64,000 nt of DNA. It comes from Hennigella sp049177155. GTDB lineage: Bacteria; Bacillota_I; Bacilli_A; Mycoplasmatales; Mycoplasmoidaceae. The position numbers were made by a program, and so were the translations under genes. Of the stretch, positions 20,227 through 29,967 are shown in pieces. Within the stretch, counting starts at the first letter, position 1. The number at the start of each line of letters is the position of its first letter. The stretch covers positions 496,001 through 560,000 of the forward strand of contig CP185407.1 of assembly GCA_049177155.1 (NCBI GenBank). The letters are read 5' to 3'. The notes beneath the pieces are model-generated. The model had not been told where the DNA came from. It worked only from the letters and a program-made list of their open reading frames with translations, and did not search any database.

Positions 20227-21208
20227 GAAATATGCAATTCTTTGCTCTGGTGGTAATGCACCCGGTATGGCAACATGTGTAATTGCTTTTGCAAAGAAAT
20301 GTTTAGCTAATGGAGTTGTACCAATTGCTTTTTACAATGGTTTTGAAGGTTTACATGATGAAAAGTTCTTTGACTTAAGATCTGCACCTACTTTAAACTA
20401 TTTAAATGATGGTTCTGCATTAATTGGTTCTAGTCGTTGCACAAAATTTAGAGATGATCCTAAATATCGTAAAAAATGTGCAGATGTTATTAAGAAACAC
20501 AATATTGATGCTTTAGTAGTAGTTGGTGGTGAAGGAAGTTACAAAGGTGCTTATGAACTTTCTAAACTAGGCGTTAAGATCATTACTATTCCAGCAACAA
20601 TTGACAATGATATTCCTTCTACTGCTTACACAATTGGTTTTGACACATGTCTAAACACAATCTGTGATGTAATAAGCAAAATTAATGATGTATTTATTTC
20701 TCATAGAGGAATAGCATTAATTGAATTAATGGGTAAGACTTGTCCAGACTTAACTATTAGATCTGCGATTGCTAACAATGCAACTTACATGGTTACTCAA
20801 TACTCTAAGTTAAAAGCAGATGGCTTTATGAAAATAGCTAAAGACTACATGGCTAAAGAATATCCTTGTGCTATTTTCTTAATTACAGAAAAACTATATC
20901 CTAAAGAAGGTGACAAGAGCTTAGATGCTATTGCTAAATACCTTGAAAAACAAACTGGTTTATTCTGCCGTCATGTGGAAGTTGGTTATGTCCAAAGAGG
21001 TGGTAAACCTTCAGCTCGTGACCGTTTACTAGCTAACTACATGATTAGTATCGGTGTTAACCAATTACTAGAAGGTAAATACAATAAAGCTATTTGCCGT
21101 AAAACAAGAAAAACTATCGCTTGTGATCTAGGTAAAGCTCTTAAAATGAAGGGCAAAAGCGGAAACAAAGCATTAGTTTCTGACTTCAATAAGATTAACC
21201 TACATTAG
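20213..21208 (+). CDS. pfkA: 6-phosphofructokinase, divergent
   Basis: A 331-residue PFK of the ATP-dependent type. The catalytic loop PATIDND (Asp131 as base) and phosphate-contacting GSSR, ITE and QRGG motifs are conserved. Several normally fixed residues differ from E. coli PfkA: GGDAPGMN is GGNAPGMA, the Mg-site GGDGS is GGEGS (Glu107), EVMGR is ELMGK, and GHIQRG is GYVQRG. The length is normal. It is co-translated with eno, which is an unusual pairing. Activity and phosphate donor (ATP or PPi) cannot be settled from sequence alone. Confidence 0.88.
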   Translation: MKSSKKYAILCSGGNAPGMATCVIAFAKKCLANGVVPIAFYNGFEGLHDEKFFDLRSAPTLNYLNDGSALIGSSRCTKFRDDPKYRKKCADVIKKHNIDALVVVGGEGSYKGAYELSKLGVKIITIPATIDNDIPSTAYTIGFDTCLNTICDVISKINDVFISHRGIALIELMGKTCPDLTIRSAIANNATYMVTQYSKLKADGFMKIAKDYMAKEYPCAIFLITEKLYPKEGDKSLDAIAKYLEKQTGLFCRHVEVGYVQRGGKPSARDRLLANYMISIGVNQLLEGKYNKAICRKTRKTIACDLGKALKMKGKSGNKALVSDFNKINLH

Positions 21209-21235
21209 TTTATAAATAATGTAATTATTTATAAA
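21209..21235. repeat. Perfect palindrome between pfkA and pyk
   Basis: TTTATAAATAAT, spacer GTA, ATTATTTATAAA: perfect 12-base arms starting immediately after the pfkA stop. No T run follows, so it is not a standard terminator. It lies just upstream of the likely pyk -10 (TAAAAT at 21241-21246) and may be an operator or mRNA 3'-end hairpin. Confidence 0.6.
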
Positions 21236-21264
21236 AGATGTAAAATTAAAGTAATGGAGATATT

Positions 21265-22308
21265 ATGAAAAAACAATCAAAAACAAAAGTAATTTGTACT
21301 ATTGGGCCAAGTTGTAACAACCCACAAATGATGAAAAAAATGGCTGATGCTGGTATGAAATGTGCCAGAATCAACTTGTCTCATGGTGATTTCTCTTTCT
21401 ATAGCAAAGTAGCAAATAACCTAAAGAAAGTTCCTGGTTATAAGATTCCTCTTATGACAGATACTAAAGGACCTGAAATTAGAGTTTGCGAATTAAAGAA
21501 ACCATTATTAATCAAATCAGGTGCTAACGTAACAATCTTAACAAAGTGTTTCGTAACACCTAACAAACCTAACACATTCTGTGTTTATGACTCAACTAAG
21601 AAATACAATATGGCAAAAGACCTAAAACCTGGTAACCGTATTGCAGTTGATGACGGAAAACTATACTTAAAAGTAACTGGTGTTAATGTTAATAAAGGTG
21701 AAATCAAAGCTAAAGCTATGAACACTCACACATTATTAACAAACAAGAGAATTAATTTACCAGATTCTTCTTACTCAATGCCTTTCTTATCTGACAGAGA
21801 TATTCAAAACTTAAAAGAATCTGTTCAAATCGGAGCTAAATACATTGCTTTAAGTTTCGTATGTAATGTTAGAAACATTAAAGATGCTAGAAAAGTAATT
21901 GTTAAAGCTGGTGGTAAGAATGTTAAAGTTTACAGCAAGATTGAAACTCAAGATGCACTAAACAACTTAGATTCAATTGTTAAAGAAGCTGATGGTATTT
22001 TAGTAGCAAGAGGTGACTTAGCTCTAGAAACTCCATATTATGAAGTTCCATACTGAGAAACTGAAATAATCAAAAAATGTAGAAAATACAACAAACCAGT
22101 TGTTGTTTGTACACAAATGCTAGACTCTCTAGAAAGAAACGTACATCCAACAAGAGCAGAAGTAACTGATGTTTACTATGCTGCTTCTATGGGTGCTGAT
22201 GGTACTTTACTATCAGGCGAAACAGCAAGTGGATGTGATCCAGTTAATGCTGTTAAGACAATGCAAGCAATTATTGATGCTGCAACAAAAAGACCAATAA
22301 CAAAATAA
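21265..22308 (+). CDS. pyk: Pyruvate kinase lacking the C-terminal domain
   Basis: A 347-residue pyruvate kinase; typical bacterial enzymes have about 470-585. The catalytic barrel is there: TIGPS, ARINLSHG, DTKGPEIR, ARGDLALE, CTQMLDSL, PTRAEVTDV and LSGETASG. The inserted B domain is also present. The protein stops right after barrel strand 8 (AVKTMQAIIDAA), so the regulatory C-terminal domain is missing. The stop is a clean TAA, and efp follows after 13 bases with its own GGAG, so this looks like a real short form and not a frameshift. Confidence 0.92.
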
Positions 22309-22321
22309 GGAGATAACCCCA

Positions 22322-22891
22322 ATGGCCGAAATCGTTCATGCCAAGGATCTTAGACCTGGCAATACTTTCTTAAATGGTGGTAATTTATACGAAGTAATTG
22401 AAAACTACTTCAATAAAACAGCAATGCGTGAAGGCATTGTTAAATGTAAAGTTAGAAACTTAAGAACTGGTTCTATTACTATTGATGTATTAACTGGTGG
22501 TAAGTTTGAAAAAGTCTTAGTAGAAAATGTTAAGATGAGTTTTTCATATGTTGATGGAAGCAACTATGTCTTCATGGACAATACTACATTTGAAACAGTA
22601 GAAATACCAGAAGTTAGAATTCAATCAATGAAGAACTTCTTAATTGAAGGCATTGAAGTTTCAATTTTAAAATATGGGGAAGAAATCTTAGGTATAAGAT
22701 TACCAGACCAAATTGTTTGTGATTTAATTGACTGCGAAGAAGCTGTTCAAGGCAACACAGTTAAAGCAATTATGAAGAAAGCACATATTTCTACAGGCCT
22801 AGAAGTACAAGTGCCTCAATTTGTTAGACCAACTGATCGTATCATTATTCGCACATCAGATGGTACATATGTAGGTAGAGAGACAAAATAA
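22322..22891 (+). CDS. efp: Translation elongation factor P
   Basis: A 189-residue EF-P, which rescues ribosomes stalled on polyproline. The three-domain pattern is clear, with the ending TDRIIIRTSDGTYVGRE. The loop that reaches the P-site tRNA is FNKTAMR, with Lys32 in the position of the modified Lys, where most EF-Ps have PGKG. The order efp, Asp23-like gene, nusB matches Firmicutes. The stop overlaps the next start as TAATG. Confidence 0.94.
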   Translation: MAEIVHAKDLRPGNTFLNGGNLYEVIENYFNKTAMREGIVKCKVRNLRTGSITIDVLTGGKFEKVLVENVKMSFSYVDGSNYVFMDNTTFETVEIPEVRIQSMKNFLIEGIEVSILKYGEEILGIRLPDQIVCDLIDCEEAVQGNTVKAIMKKAHISTGLEVQVPQFVRPTDRIIIRTSDGTYVGRETK

Positions 22892-23196
22892 TGACAAAGA
22901 CTACACAAATTAAAAACTTTGATAGAGTTAATGGTTTAGGAACTATTTCATTTAGTCCTGAACTAGTTACTTCTATTATTAAGAAGGTTCTATCAAACTA
23001 TCCTAATTATGTGTATTTAAGTCATACTATTGAACCTCTACAAGATAACTATCACGAATTTTCAGTAAGAATTAAAACTCCAAGTAAAGTTATTAATTTC
23101 AAAGAAATTGATCGTCTACAAAAAGAATTATTATTAGTGATTAAACAATCACTTAGTCTAACTTGCGTAGTTATTGTAAATATTGACAATGAATAA
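22891..23196 (+). CDS. Asp23/Gls24-like small protein between efp and nusB
   Basis: A 101-residue protein. The segment GLGTISFSPELVTSIIKKVLSNYP resembles the start of Asp23/YqhY proteins (GxIxISxxVIxxIA...). Its position between efp and nusB is the same as yqhY in Bacillus. The rest alternates beta strands and helices (FSVRIKTPSKVINF, LVIKQSLSL, VVIVNID), as expected for that fold. It is coupled to efp (TAATG) and overlaps nusB by 8 bases. The role is unknown; YqhY has been linked to lipid metabolism control. Confidence 0.6.
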   Translation: MTKTTQIKNFDRVNGLGTISFSPELVTSIIKKVLSNYPNYVYLSHTIEPLQDNYHEFSVRIKTPSKVINFKEIDRLQKELLLVIKQSLSLTCVVIVNIDNE

Positions 23197-23584
23197 GAAA
23201 ACACAATGACAAAAGCGAGTTGACACAACTCAATATATTTATTCTAGTTTAGCAAAAACCTTAACTGGTGATGAACTAAAAACAGATTTTTATAATGCTG
23301 ATCATTATGATTTTGATCTTAATCAAATCAAATTATTAGAATATTATGCTAACAACCAAAAAGAAATAGTTAAACTATTATCTTCTAAACTTGGTAAGAA
23401 TTGAACATGAGAAAGAATTCCACCAATGACGCAAGCAATTTTAATTACTTGTTATTGTGAATTCAAAGCAATAGACACTCCTAAAGCTGTCGCAATTGAT
23501 CAAGCTTTAGTAACAGCAGATAAATACGGACAAGTAGAGCAAAAGAAATTTATTAATGCTGTTTTAGACAAAGTTTTAAAATAA
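23189..23584 (+). CDS. nusB: Transcription antitermination factor NusB
   Basis: A 131-residue all-helical protein. The C-terminal half carries NusB features: WTWERIPPMTQAILITCYCEF, then TPKAVAIDQALVTADKYG and FINAVLDKVL, matching the W.l.Rl....raiLr.a.yEl..and.in.aVelak.f...fiNgvLd pattern. NusB works with NusE in rRNA antitermination. The start overlaps the Asp23-like gene. Two TGA codons in the first eight residues read as Trp. Confidence 0.87.
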
Positions 23585-23610
23585 AAACTAGGATTTCTTT
23601 CCTAGTTTTT
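23583..23610. terminator. Bidirectional terminator between nusB and rarA
   Basis: AAAAACTAGGA, loop TTTCTT, TCCTAGTTTTT: a perfect 11-base stem with flanking A/T runs. It overlaps both stop codons. Confidence 0.85.
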
Positions 23611-24835
23611 TTATTTGTTCAAGATAAGCATTTAATCTAAGTTCGCTTGGGTTATCTGCTTTTTTGTAGTATTTTGTGCCCAACAATTGTTTAGGTAAAT
23701 ATGTTTGATCAACTCAATGATTAGGATAATCATGTGGATAGATATAACCTACATTTCCTAGTTTAACATGAGACTTATAGTTATTGTCTTTCATGTGTTT
23801 AGGAATTTCATAGCATTTACCATTTTGAACATCTTCAAATGCTTGTCCAAATGCCATATAAGCTGAATTAGATTTAGGACTTAAACACATTTCTACTACA
23901 GTATCGGCTAATATTTGATAGCATTCAGGAATGCCAACACGATCAACTGCTTGAGCAGCTGTTACTACTCTTGCACATAAAGGAGCATTAGCTAAACCAA
24001 TGTCTTCATATGCACAAGCTACCATTCTTCTTGTAATACTTGTTAAATCACCAGTAGTTAATAATCTTGCTAAATAATATAATCCAGCATCAGGATCAGA
24101 TCCACGTAATGATTTATGAAACGCTGATAGCATATCATAATACTCATCACCATAGCTACTGCCTAATACAGTTGGTGATAACAAAATCTTTTGTAGTAAC
24201 TTATTATCAACTTTATCTTCTTTATAAAATTTAATAATGTTATCAATAACATTGATAGCAGATCTAACATCACCATTGCAATGATAAGCAATGGTCTTTA
24301 ATGCTGAATCTGTAATGTGAGCATTAATCTTCTTTTCTTTATTAATCTTCTTTAATCATAAATATAGTTCATCAGGTCTAATTAACTCTAGTCTTGCAAT
24401 GTTGCATCTAGATCTAATAGCTGGATTAATAGAAAAGAATGGATTTTCGGTTGTACAAGCAAACATAGTAACTGTTCCATCTTCTAAATAAGGTAACAAG
24501 ATATCTTGTTTATCTTTATTTAAACGATGAATTTCTTCCACAATAATAATGTAAGGTGTGGCAGATACTTTAGCTAGTTTAATGATTTGTGTTAATTCTT
24601 CTTTCTTATCAGTAGCAGCATTAAACATAGAAAAAGGTAACTTCATGTCATTACATAAAGCAGTAGCTAATGTTGTCTTACCAATTCCTGGATAACCATA
24701 GAAAATAATATTGATTGGTTTACCACTCTTAACCATTCTGGTTAATAAACAGTTTGGTCCAACTAAATGTTTTTGTCCAATAACATCATTTAATGTTTTG
24801 GGTCTTAATTCAAAAGCTAATGGTTGTTTACTCAT
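23588..24835 (-). CDS. rarA: Replication-associated recombination protein RarA (MgsA)
   Basis: A 415-residue AAA+ ATPase of the RarA/MgsA/WRNIP1 family that acts at stalled replication forks. It has RPKTLNDVIGQKHLVG, Walker A GYPGIGKTT, sensor 1 ACTTENPFFSINPAIRSR and the C-terminal clamp-loader-like SLRGSDPDAGLYYLARL block. Walker B reads VEEIHR, where most family members have VDEIHR. It is the third gene of dnaX-nfo-rarA, two bases after nfo. Confidence 0.92.
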
Positions 24836-24837
24836 AA

Positions 24838-25671
24838 TTATTTTCCTAACAACATATGGATTTCTTTTTTATAAACTGGTCCTGATAAAGATCAAGGAGT
24901 TTCTAGAATCTTACAAATCTTTCCTATTAAAGGATAGTTTACTCATTCTTTTAAAGTCTTTAAACCAATCTTGCCTTCACCTATATTAGCATGACGGTCT
25001 TTGTGAGCTCCTTTATCATTTAACGAATCATTAATGTGAATAACTCTTAAATACTTTAGACCAATAATATCATCAAATATTTTTAATGTAGCTGATGGAT
25101 CTTTCATATCATATCCAGCATCAGAAATATGACAAGTATCTAAACAAACACCAACTAGGTTTTTGTTTTCAACTAATTTAATAATTGCTTTTAGTTCTTC
25201 AAACTTACTACCAATTTCATTGCCTTTACCAGCCATGGTTTCTAAACAAATGACAACATTGTTATTGGTTTTATTAACATAGTTAATTGCTTCAGCAATT
25301 TGTTTAATACCTTCATCTTTATTAGCATTACTTCCTGGGTGTAAAACTAAGAATTTAGCACCTATTTGGTTAACACGATCTACTTCTTGTTTTAAGAAGT
25401 TTTTAGCAAATGTTCATTTCTTTGCATCACTATTAGCACAATTGATGATATAAGGTGCATGAACAATTACATCTTCAATAGGAATATGTTTTTCTTTTAA
25501 AGCTTTATGTAATTCATCAATTTTTAATTTATTAATTGGCTGTCTAGCTATAGATTGTGGTGAACCAGTATAAATCATAAAACAGTTAGCATCTTGGCTT
25601 AATGCCATATCTAATGATCCTAATAAGTAATCAGGAGCACACATGCTAACATGGCAACCTAATTTATTCAT
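24838..25671 (-). CDS. nfo: Endonuclease IV
   Basis: A 277-residue AP endonuclease with a TIM-barrel trinuclear zinc site. Metal-ligand blocks are VLHPGS, CLETMAGKG, VCLDTCHISDAGYD and HINDSLNDKGAHKDRHANIGEG. It cuts abasic sites in base excision repair. It overlaps the end of dnaX by 8 bases and sits just before rarA, a repair/replication operon. Length and motifs are normal. Confidence 0.95.
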
Positions 25672-27379
25672 TATCGTCTTCCTTGTCTTTTAAAAACTTA
25701 TAAATTGTGTTATAAGCGATTTGTTCAATTGGTGCATCTTTATCTAAGATAGATCTTAATGCATCAAGATTTAATAATGGTCTTGGATGTTTCTTTGCTT
25801 CAAGCATTGCATTTTTCATTTGATTAATTTGTTGTTTTGTAAAACCTACAACGAATTTAGGGTTTTGAAACATCTTACAGCATGATAGAAGAAAATCTTT
25901 CTTCTTAGCAGCTCTATTAAATAGTTGAGCATCCATTTGTTCATCAAATAATAATACTGCTCCATTTTTGCTAGCACATAATACTTGACTAGCTAATTTA
26001 ATATGAGAGAATGCTTTGGCATCAATCTTGCCTGATTTGATATCACTTAATGTTTGTTTAGCAATTGATTCAATTTCTTTTTGTCTATTTGAGAATATTG
26101 CTAACAAAATTTCTTGATCGGATGGCATTTCAAGAGTTGAAGCTACTATTGGTTCTTTTTTAGGTTCTGGTTGAATAGTTTCTTTCTTAGGTTCTTTCTT
26201 TGTCTCAGGAATTATCACATCAGAAAGTTCAAATAAATTTTGCTCTTTTTCAACTGGTTTTTCTTTAACTTTTGGTTGAATGACAGGACTAGATTTTTTT
26301 GTTTCAAATAAATCTAGTGACTTAATCAAAGCGTTGTTAATAATAATGTAAACATCTGTTGGAGTTGATACTTTGAAATATACTTCTTGTCAAATATCTA
26401 ATAATTTGATTAGTTTATCTGTTTCATTTAAATTCAAACTATTAATAATGTTTTCATTAGTCTTAGTTAGTAATTTACCATTCTTTGTTTTTTGATAAAT
26501 TAACTTACCAGTTAAGATAGCAACCAACATACCTACAAAGCTAACAAAATTTATGCCAGATTGAAAGTATTCATCAATCTTAGTAAAAATAGATTGATTA
26601 TCTTTACTAACAAGTAGATTTAAAAAGTCAACCATTTCCTTTGGGCTTAATAAACCATATACTTTATAAATGTCTTGAGCTTTAATAGCATTATCACTAT
26701 ATGTAGCTGTTTGTTCAAGAATGCTTAATGCATCTCTTGCTGAACCATCAGCAATATCAGCAATAATTTTTAAAGCATCAGCATCATATTTAATATTTTC
26801 TGCTTTACATACTTTAGTTAACAACTTAACAATATCACTATGTAAAATCTTGTTAAATCTAAAACATTGGCATCTAGATAAGATTGTAGCTGGTATCTTG
26901 TGCATTTCTGTTGTAGCAAAAATAAAGATAACATGCTTTGGTGGTTCTTCCACTAACTTTAATAAAGCATTTCATGCTTGTGTTGTTAACATGTGTGCTT
27001 CATCAATAATGTAAACCTTCTTGCCAAACTTTGTTGGTAAGAACATTGCTGCATCATTGATTTGTCTTATTTCATCAACACCATTATTACTTGCAGCATC
27101 AAGTTCAATAACATCCATTACTTGGTTGTTAATGAAATCTTTACATACTTCACATTTGCCACAAACATCACCATCTTTATTATCTAGACAGTTAATAGCG
27201 TTAGCATAAATCTTAGCAATTGATGTTTTACCAGTACCTTTTGTGCCAGCAAAAACATAGGCATTTGCTACCATGTTGTTTTTAATTGAATTTTTTAAAA
27301 TCTTTACAATGTATTCTTGTCCAATAACATCAGCAAATGATTTAGGACGATACTTTCGATATAAAGATAGGTAATTCAT
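25664..27379 (-). CDS. dnaX: DNA polymerase III subunit gamma/tau
   Basis: A 571-residue clamp-loader ATPase. It has RPKSFADVIGQEYIV, Walker A GTKGTGKTS, the zinc-knuckle cysteines CLDNKDGDVCGKCEVC, the DEAH-type Walker B and the SRCQCFRF sensor 2 region. A charged linker of repeated KKEP units (about residues 370-425) leads to a tau-like C-terminal domain. No programmed frameshift is required for the full frame. The transcript probably starts at or very near the ATG (TATAAT 9 bases upstream, inside a 30-base palindrome). Confidence 0.95.
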
Positions 27380-27384
27380 AGTAG

Positions 27385-27414
27385 TAATATTATATAAATA
27401 TTTATATAATATTA
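27385..27414. promoter_or_regulatory. 30-base perfect palindrome with two facing -10 boxes (dnaX / hydrolase)
   Basis: TAATATTATATAAAT followed directly by its exact reverse complement. Each half carries TATAAT: minus strand 27394-27389 for dnaX (9 bases to its ATG) and plus strand 27405-27410 for the hydrolase gene (10 bases to its ATG). The whole intergenic space is 41 bases. It is therefore a symmetric divergent promoter for two probably leaderless mRNAs, and might be cruciform-forming. Confidence 0.65.
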
Positions 27415-27420
27415 AACATT

Positions 27421-28062
27421 ATGAGTAAATCAATAATTGAACCAAATTTAGTAGCCATTACATCACCAGCAATGGACAACAATAGTTACCTTATTTTTAA
27501 TGGAAATGAAGCTATTATTGTTGATCCAAGTTTTAGTGGTGATGAAATTATTAAAACTATAAATAAAGATACTAAACCAATAGCTATCTTATTAACTCAT
27601 GCTCACTTTGATCATTGTTTTGATGTTGGAAAAATCTTAAAACAATGAAATATTCCAGTTTATTTACATGTAGATGAAAAAAGCACTTACAAAGATTATC
27701 GTTACGATGATTTAGCCAATATGAAAGTTTTAGATTTTAGTAAAAACATTCATTGGTTTAATACTATAGTATTAAATATTGGTAGTTTTAAAATTGATGT
27801 GTTACACACTCCTGGTCATTCATCAGGAAGTGTTATCTACAAATATAAAAACTGAGTATTTGTTGGTGATACATTATTCTATAACAGTTATGGTAGAACA
27901 GATTTAGGTAACTCTAATCCAATTGCAATGATTAAAAGTTTAAATACTTTGTGAGCAAAACTAAATGAAGAAAACTTAATTCTTCCTGGCCATAATAGAT
28001 GAGGTTTGTTTAAAGATATTAAACACACAAATCTCTTAGTAAAAGAAATAATTAAAAAATAG
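27421..28062 (+). CDS. Metallo-beta-lactamase fold hydrolase (glyoxalase II-like)
   Basis: A 213-residue MBL-fold protein. The metal motifs are THAHFDH (HxHxDH), HTPGHSSGS, GDTLF and LPGHN. This arrangement is typical of the GloB/YcbL-like hydroxyacylglutathione hydrolase group, small thioester hydrolases whose true substrates often are unknown. Mycoplasmas generally lack glutathione, so a role on lactoylglutathione is unlikely. The promoter is the palindrome shared with dnaX, and the gene ends on a terminator with atpC. Confidence 0.85.
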
Positions 28063-28079
28063 GGTTAACCCTATTTTTT
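28054..28079. terminator. Bidirectional terminator between MBL gene and atpC
   Basis: AAAAAATAGGGTT followed by AACCCTATTTTTT, a perfect 26-base palindrome that overlaps both stop codons of the convergent genes and ends the atp operon. Confidence 0.85.
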
Positions 28080-28475
28080 TTGTTTTGCTTTAGCACTTAC
28101 TAATTTCATGTATGAGTTTAAAGCATGGATAGCACGATCAGATAGTTGAACCTTTTTACATTCTTCTTCTATTCTTAATCTGATAGCTTCCAAGGCATTA
28201 ACGTTAACACCCGCACTCTTTTCATAGAAATCAGATAAGATGATTAGTTTATTGTCTTGAAAATGGTACATACCATAATTAACTAATGCTGTTTGTTTTT
28301 CACCATTAGCAAAGTTAATTGTCATATATCCTGGTTGTACCGCACCACAAATCTTTGCATGATCAGGCAAAATACCAATATAGCCAGAAGCTGTTGGCAT
28401 TGTTACGCTAACAGCTTGTTTATCCACACAAATTTCATGCGGAGTAGAGATTTGGACTTTAAACTCTTTGGCCAT
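28071..28475 (-). CDS. atpC: ATP synthase epsilon subunit
   Basis: A 134-residue epsilon subunit of F1, with the N-terminal beta sandwich (VQISTPHEICVDK, GYIGILPDHAKICGAVQPG) and a two-helix C-terminus that can inhibit the enzyme. It is the last gene of the operon, two bases after atpD. Confidence 0.93.
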   Translation of the reverse strand: MAKEFKVQISTPHEICVDKQAVSVTMPTASGYIGILPDHAKICGAVQPGYMTINFANGEKQTALVNYGMYHFQDNKLIILSDFYEKSAGVNVNALEAIRLRIEEECKKVQLSDRAIHALNSYMKLVSAKAKQKK

Positions 28476-28477
28476 GA

Positions 28478-29956
28478 TTATTTCTTAACAGGTTCTTTGT
28501 CTTTCTTTTCTTCAACCTTTGGTTCTTCTTTTTTCATGCCTCTAGCAGCATGAGCTTTTTGTTTTACTTCTTCAATAGTTCCAGTGTTGTAGAAATAAAC
28601 TTCTGGAATGTCATCACATTTACCATCAACAATTTCTTTAAAGCCAGCAATTGTATCAGCAACTTTAACATACTTTCCTGCATAGCCAGAAAACTTTTCA
28701 GCTACGAAGAAAGGTTGTGATAAGAAGTTTCTAATCTTTCTAGCACGAGAAACTGTTAACTTATCATCATCAGATAATTCGTCAACACCTAGGATGGCAA
28801 TAATATCTTGTAATTCATTGAATTTTTGTAAGATAGATTGAACATCTCTTGCTACCTTATAGTGTTCTATACCCACAATCTTTGGATCAAGCAATCTACT
28901 GTTTGATTCAAGTGGGTTAACAGCTGGATAGATACCTAAGGAAGCAATCTTTCTATCCAAAACGATCTTAGCATCCAAGTGAGCAAAGGTTGTTGCTGGA
29001 GCTGGGTCAGTTAAGTCATCAGCAGGAACATATACTGCTTGTACAGAAGTAATTGAACCATTCTTCGTAGAAGCAATTCTTTCTTGTAATTGTCCCATTT
29101 CATAACTTAATGTTGGTTGATAACCAGCAGCTGAAGGCATACGGCCTAATAGGGCAGATACTTCTGAACCTGCTTGAGTAAATCTAAAGATGTTGTCAAT
29201 AAATAACAATACGTCTTGGTGTTCTTTATCTCTAAAGTATTCAGCCATAGTTAAACCAGATAAAGCAACACGCATTCTGGCACCTGGTGGTTCATTCATT
29301 TGACCAAACACTAAAGCTGTATTGTTAATAACTTTAGAAGCAATCATTTCATGATAAAGGTCATTACCTTCTCTTGTTCTTTCGCCTACACCAGCAAAGA
29401 CAGATAGACCACCATGGCCTGTTGCAATGTTGTGAATTAATTCTTGTACTAGTACGGTTTTACCTACACCAGCACCACCAAATAATCCAATCTTACCACC
29501 TTTAACATAAGGAACTAGTAAGTCAATTACTTTAATTCCTGTTTCAAAGATTTCTTCAGAAGCAATTTGTTCTTGGAAACTTGGAGCTGGACGGTGAATT
29601 GATTCACGTAGTGTATCAGCTGGAACATCTTCTTTACCATCAATTGGTTTACCAATAACGTTAAACATTCTACCAAGGACTGCTTTACCAACAGGAACAG
29701 TGATTGGACTGTTTGTGTTGACTACAGGCATATTACGTTTTAATCCACCTGTATCACCCATAGAAATACATCTTACGATGTCATCACCAATAACTTGAGC
29801 TACTTCTAAAACTAGGTCCTTATCATCGACCTTAATGGTTAGTGCATCATTAATGTTAGGTAAGTTTTCATGATTAAACCTAACATCGACTACTGGTCCC
29901 ATTACTTCAAAGATGACACCAGTATTTTTTGTTTCTTTATTTACTTCTTTTTGCAT
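28478..29956 (-). CDS. atpD: ATP synthase beta subunit
   Basis: A 492-residue catalytic beta subunit. Walker A is GGAGVGKTVL, the catalytic Glu is in GVGERTREGND, and ALSGLTMAEYFRD and LLFIDNIFRF are the usual conserved blocks. A Lys/Glu-rich C-terminal tail of roughly 20 residues (KKEEPKVEEKKDKEPVKK) extends past the normal end. GGAG lies 8 bases before the ATG. Confidence 0.98.
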   Translation of the reverse strand: MQKEVNKETKNTGVIFEVMGPVVDVRFNHENLPNINDALTIKVDDKDLVLEVAQVIGDDIVRCISMGDTGGLKRNMPVVNTNSPITVPVGKAVLGRMFNVIGKPIDGKEDVPADTLRESIHRPAPSFQEQIASEEIFETGIKVIDLLVPYVKGGKIGLFGGAGVGKTVLVQELIHNIATGHGGLSVFAGVGERTREGNDLYHEMIASKVINNTALVFGQMNEPPGARMRVALSGLTMAEYFRDKEHQDVLLFIDNIFRFTQAGSEVSALLGRMPSAAGYQPTLSYEMGQLQERIASTKNGSITSVQAVYVPADDLTDPAPATTFAHLDAKIVLDRKIASLGIYPAVNPLESNSRLLDPKIVGIEHYKVARDVQSILQKFNELQDIIAILGVDELSDDDKLTVSRARKIRNFLSQPFFVAEKFSGYAGKYVKVADTIAGFKEIVDGKCDDIPEVYFYNTGTIEEVKQKAHAARGMKKEEPKVEEKKDKEPVKK

Positions 29957-29967
29957 AGTTAGCTCCT

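Noticed and set aside
20213..21208. PPi-dependent phosphofructokinase
   Set aside because: The GGEGS motif keeps Gly at the ATP-type position and the catalytic TIDND is normal, so a donor change is not supported.
25664..26329. Possible programmed frameshift in dnaX at an A-rich stretch (codons CCT AAA AAA GAA)
   Set aside because: The heptamer is not in the right phase for the A AAA AAG signal, and the full-length tau-like product is read without it.
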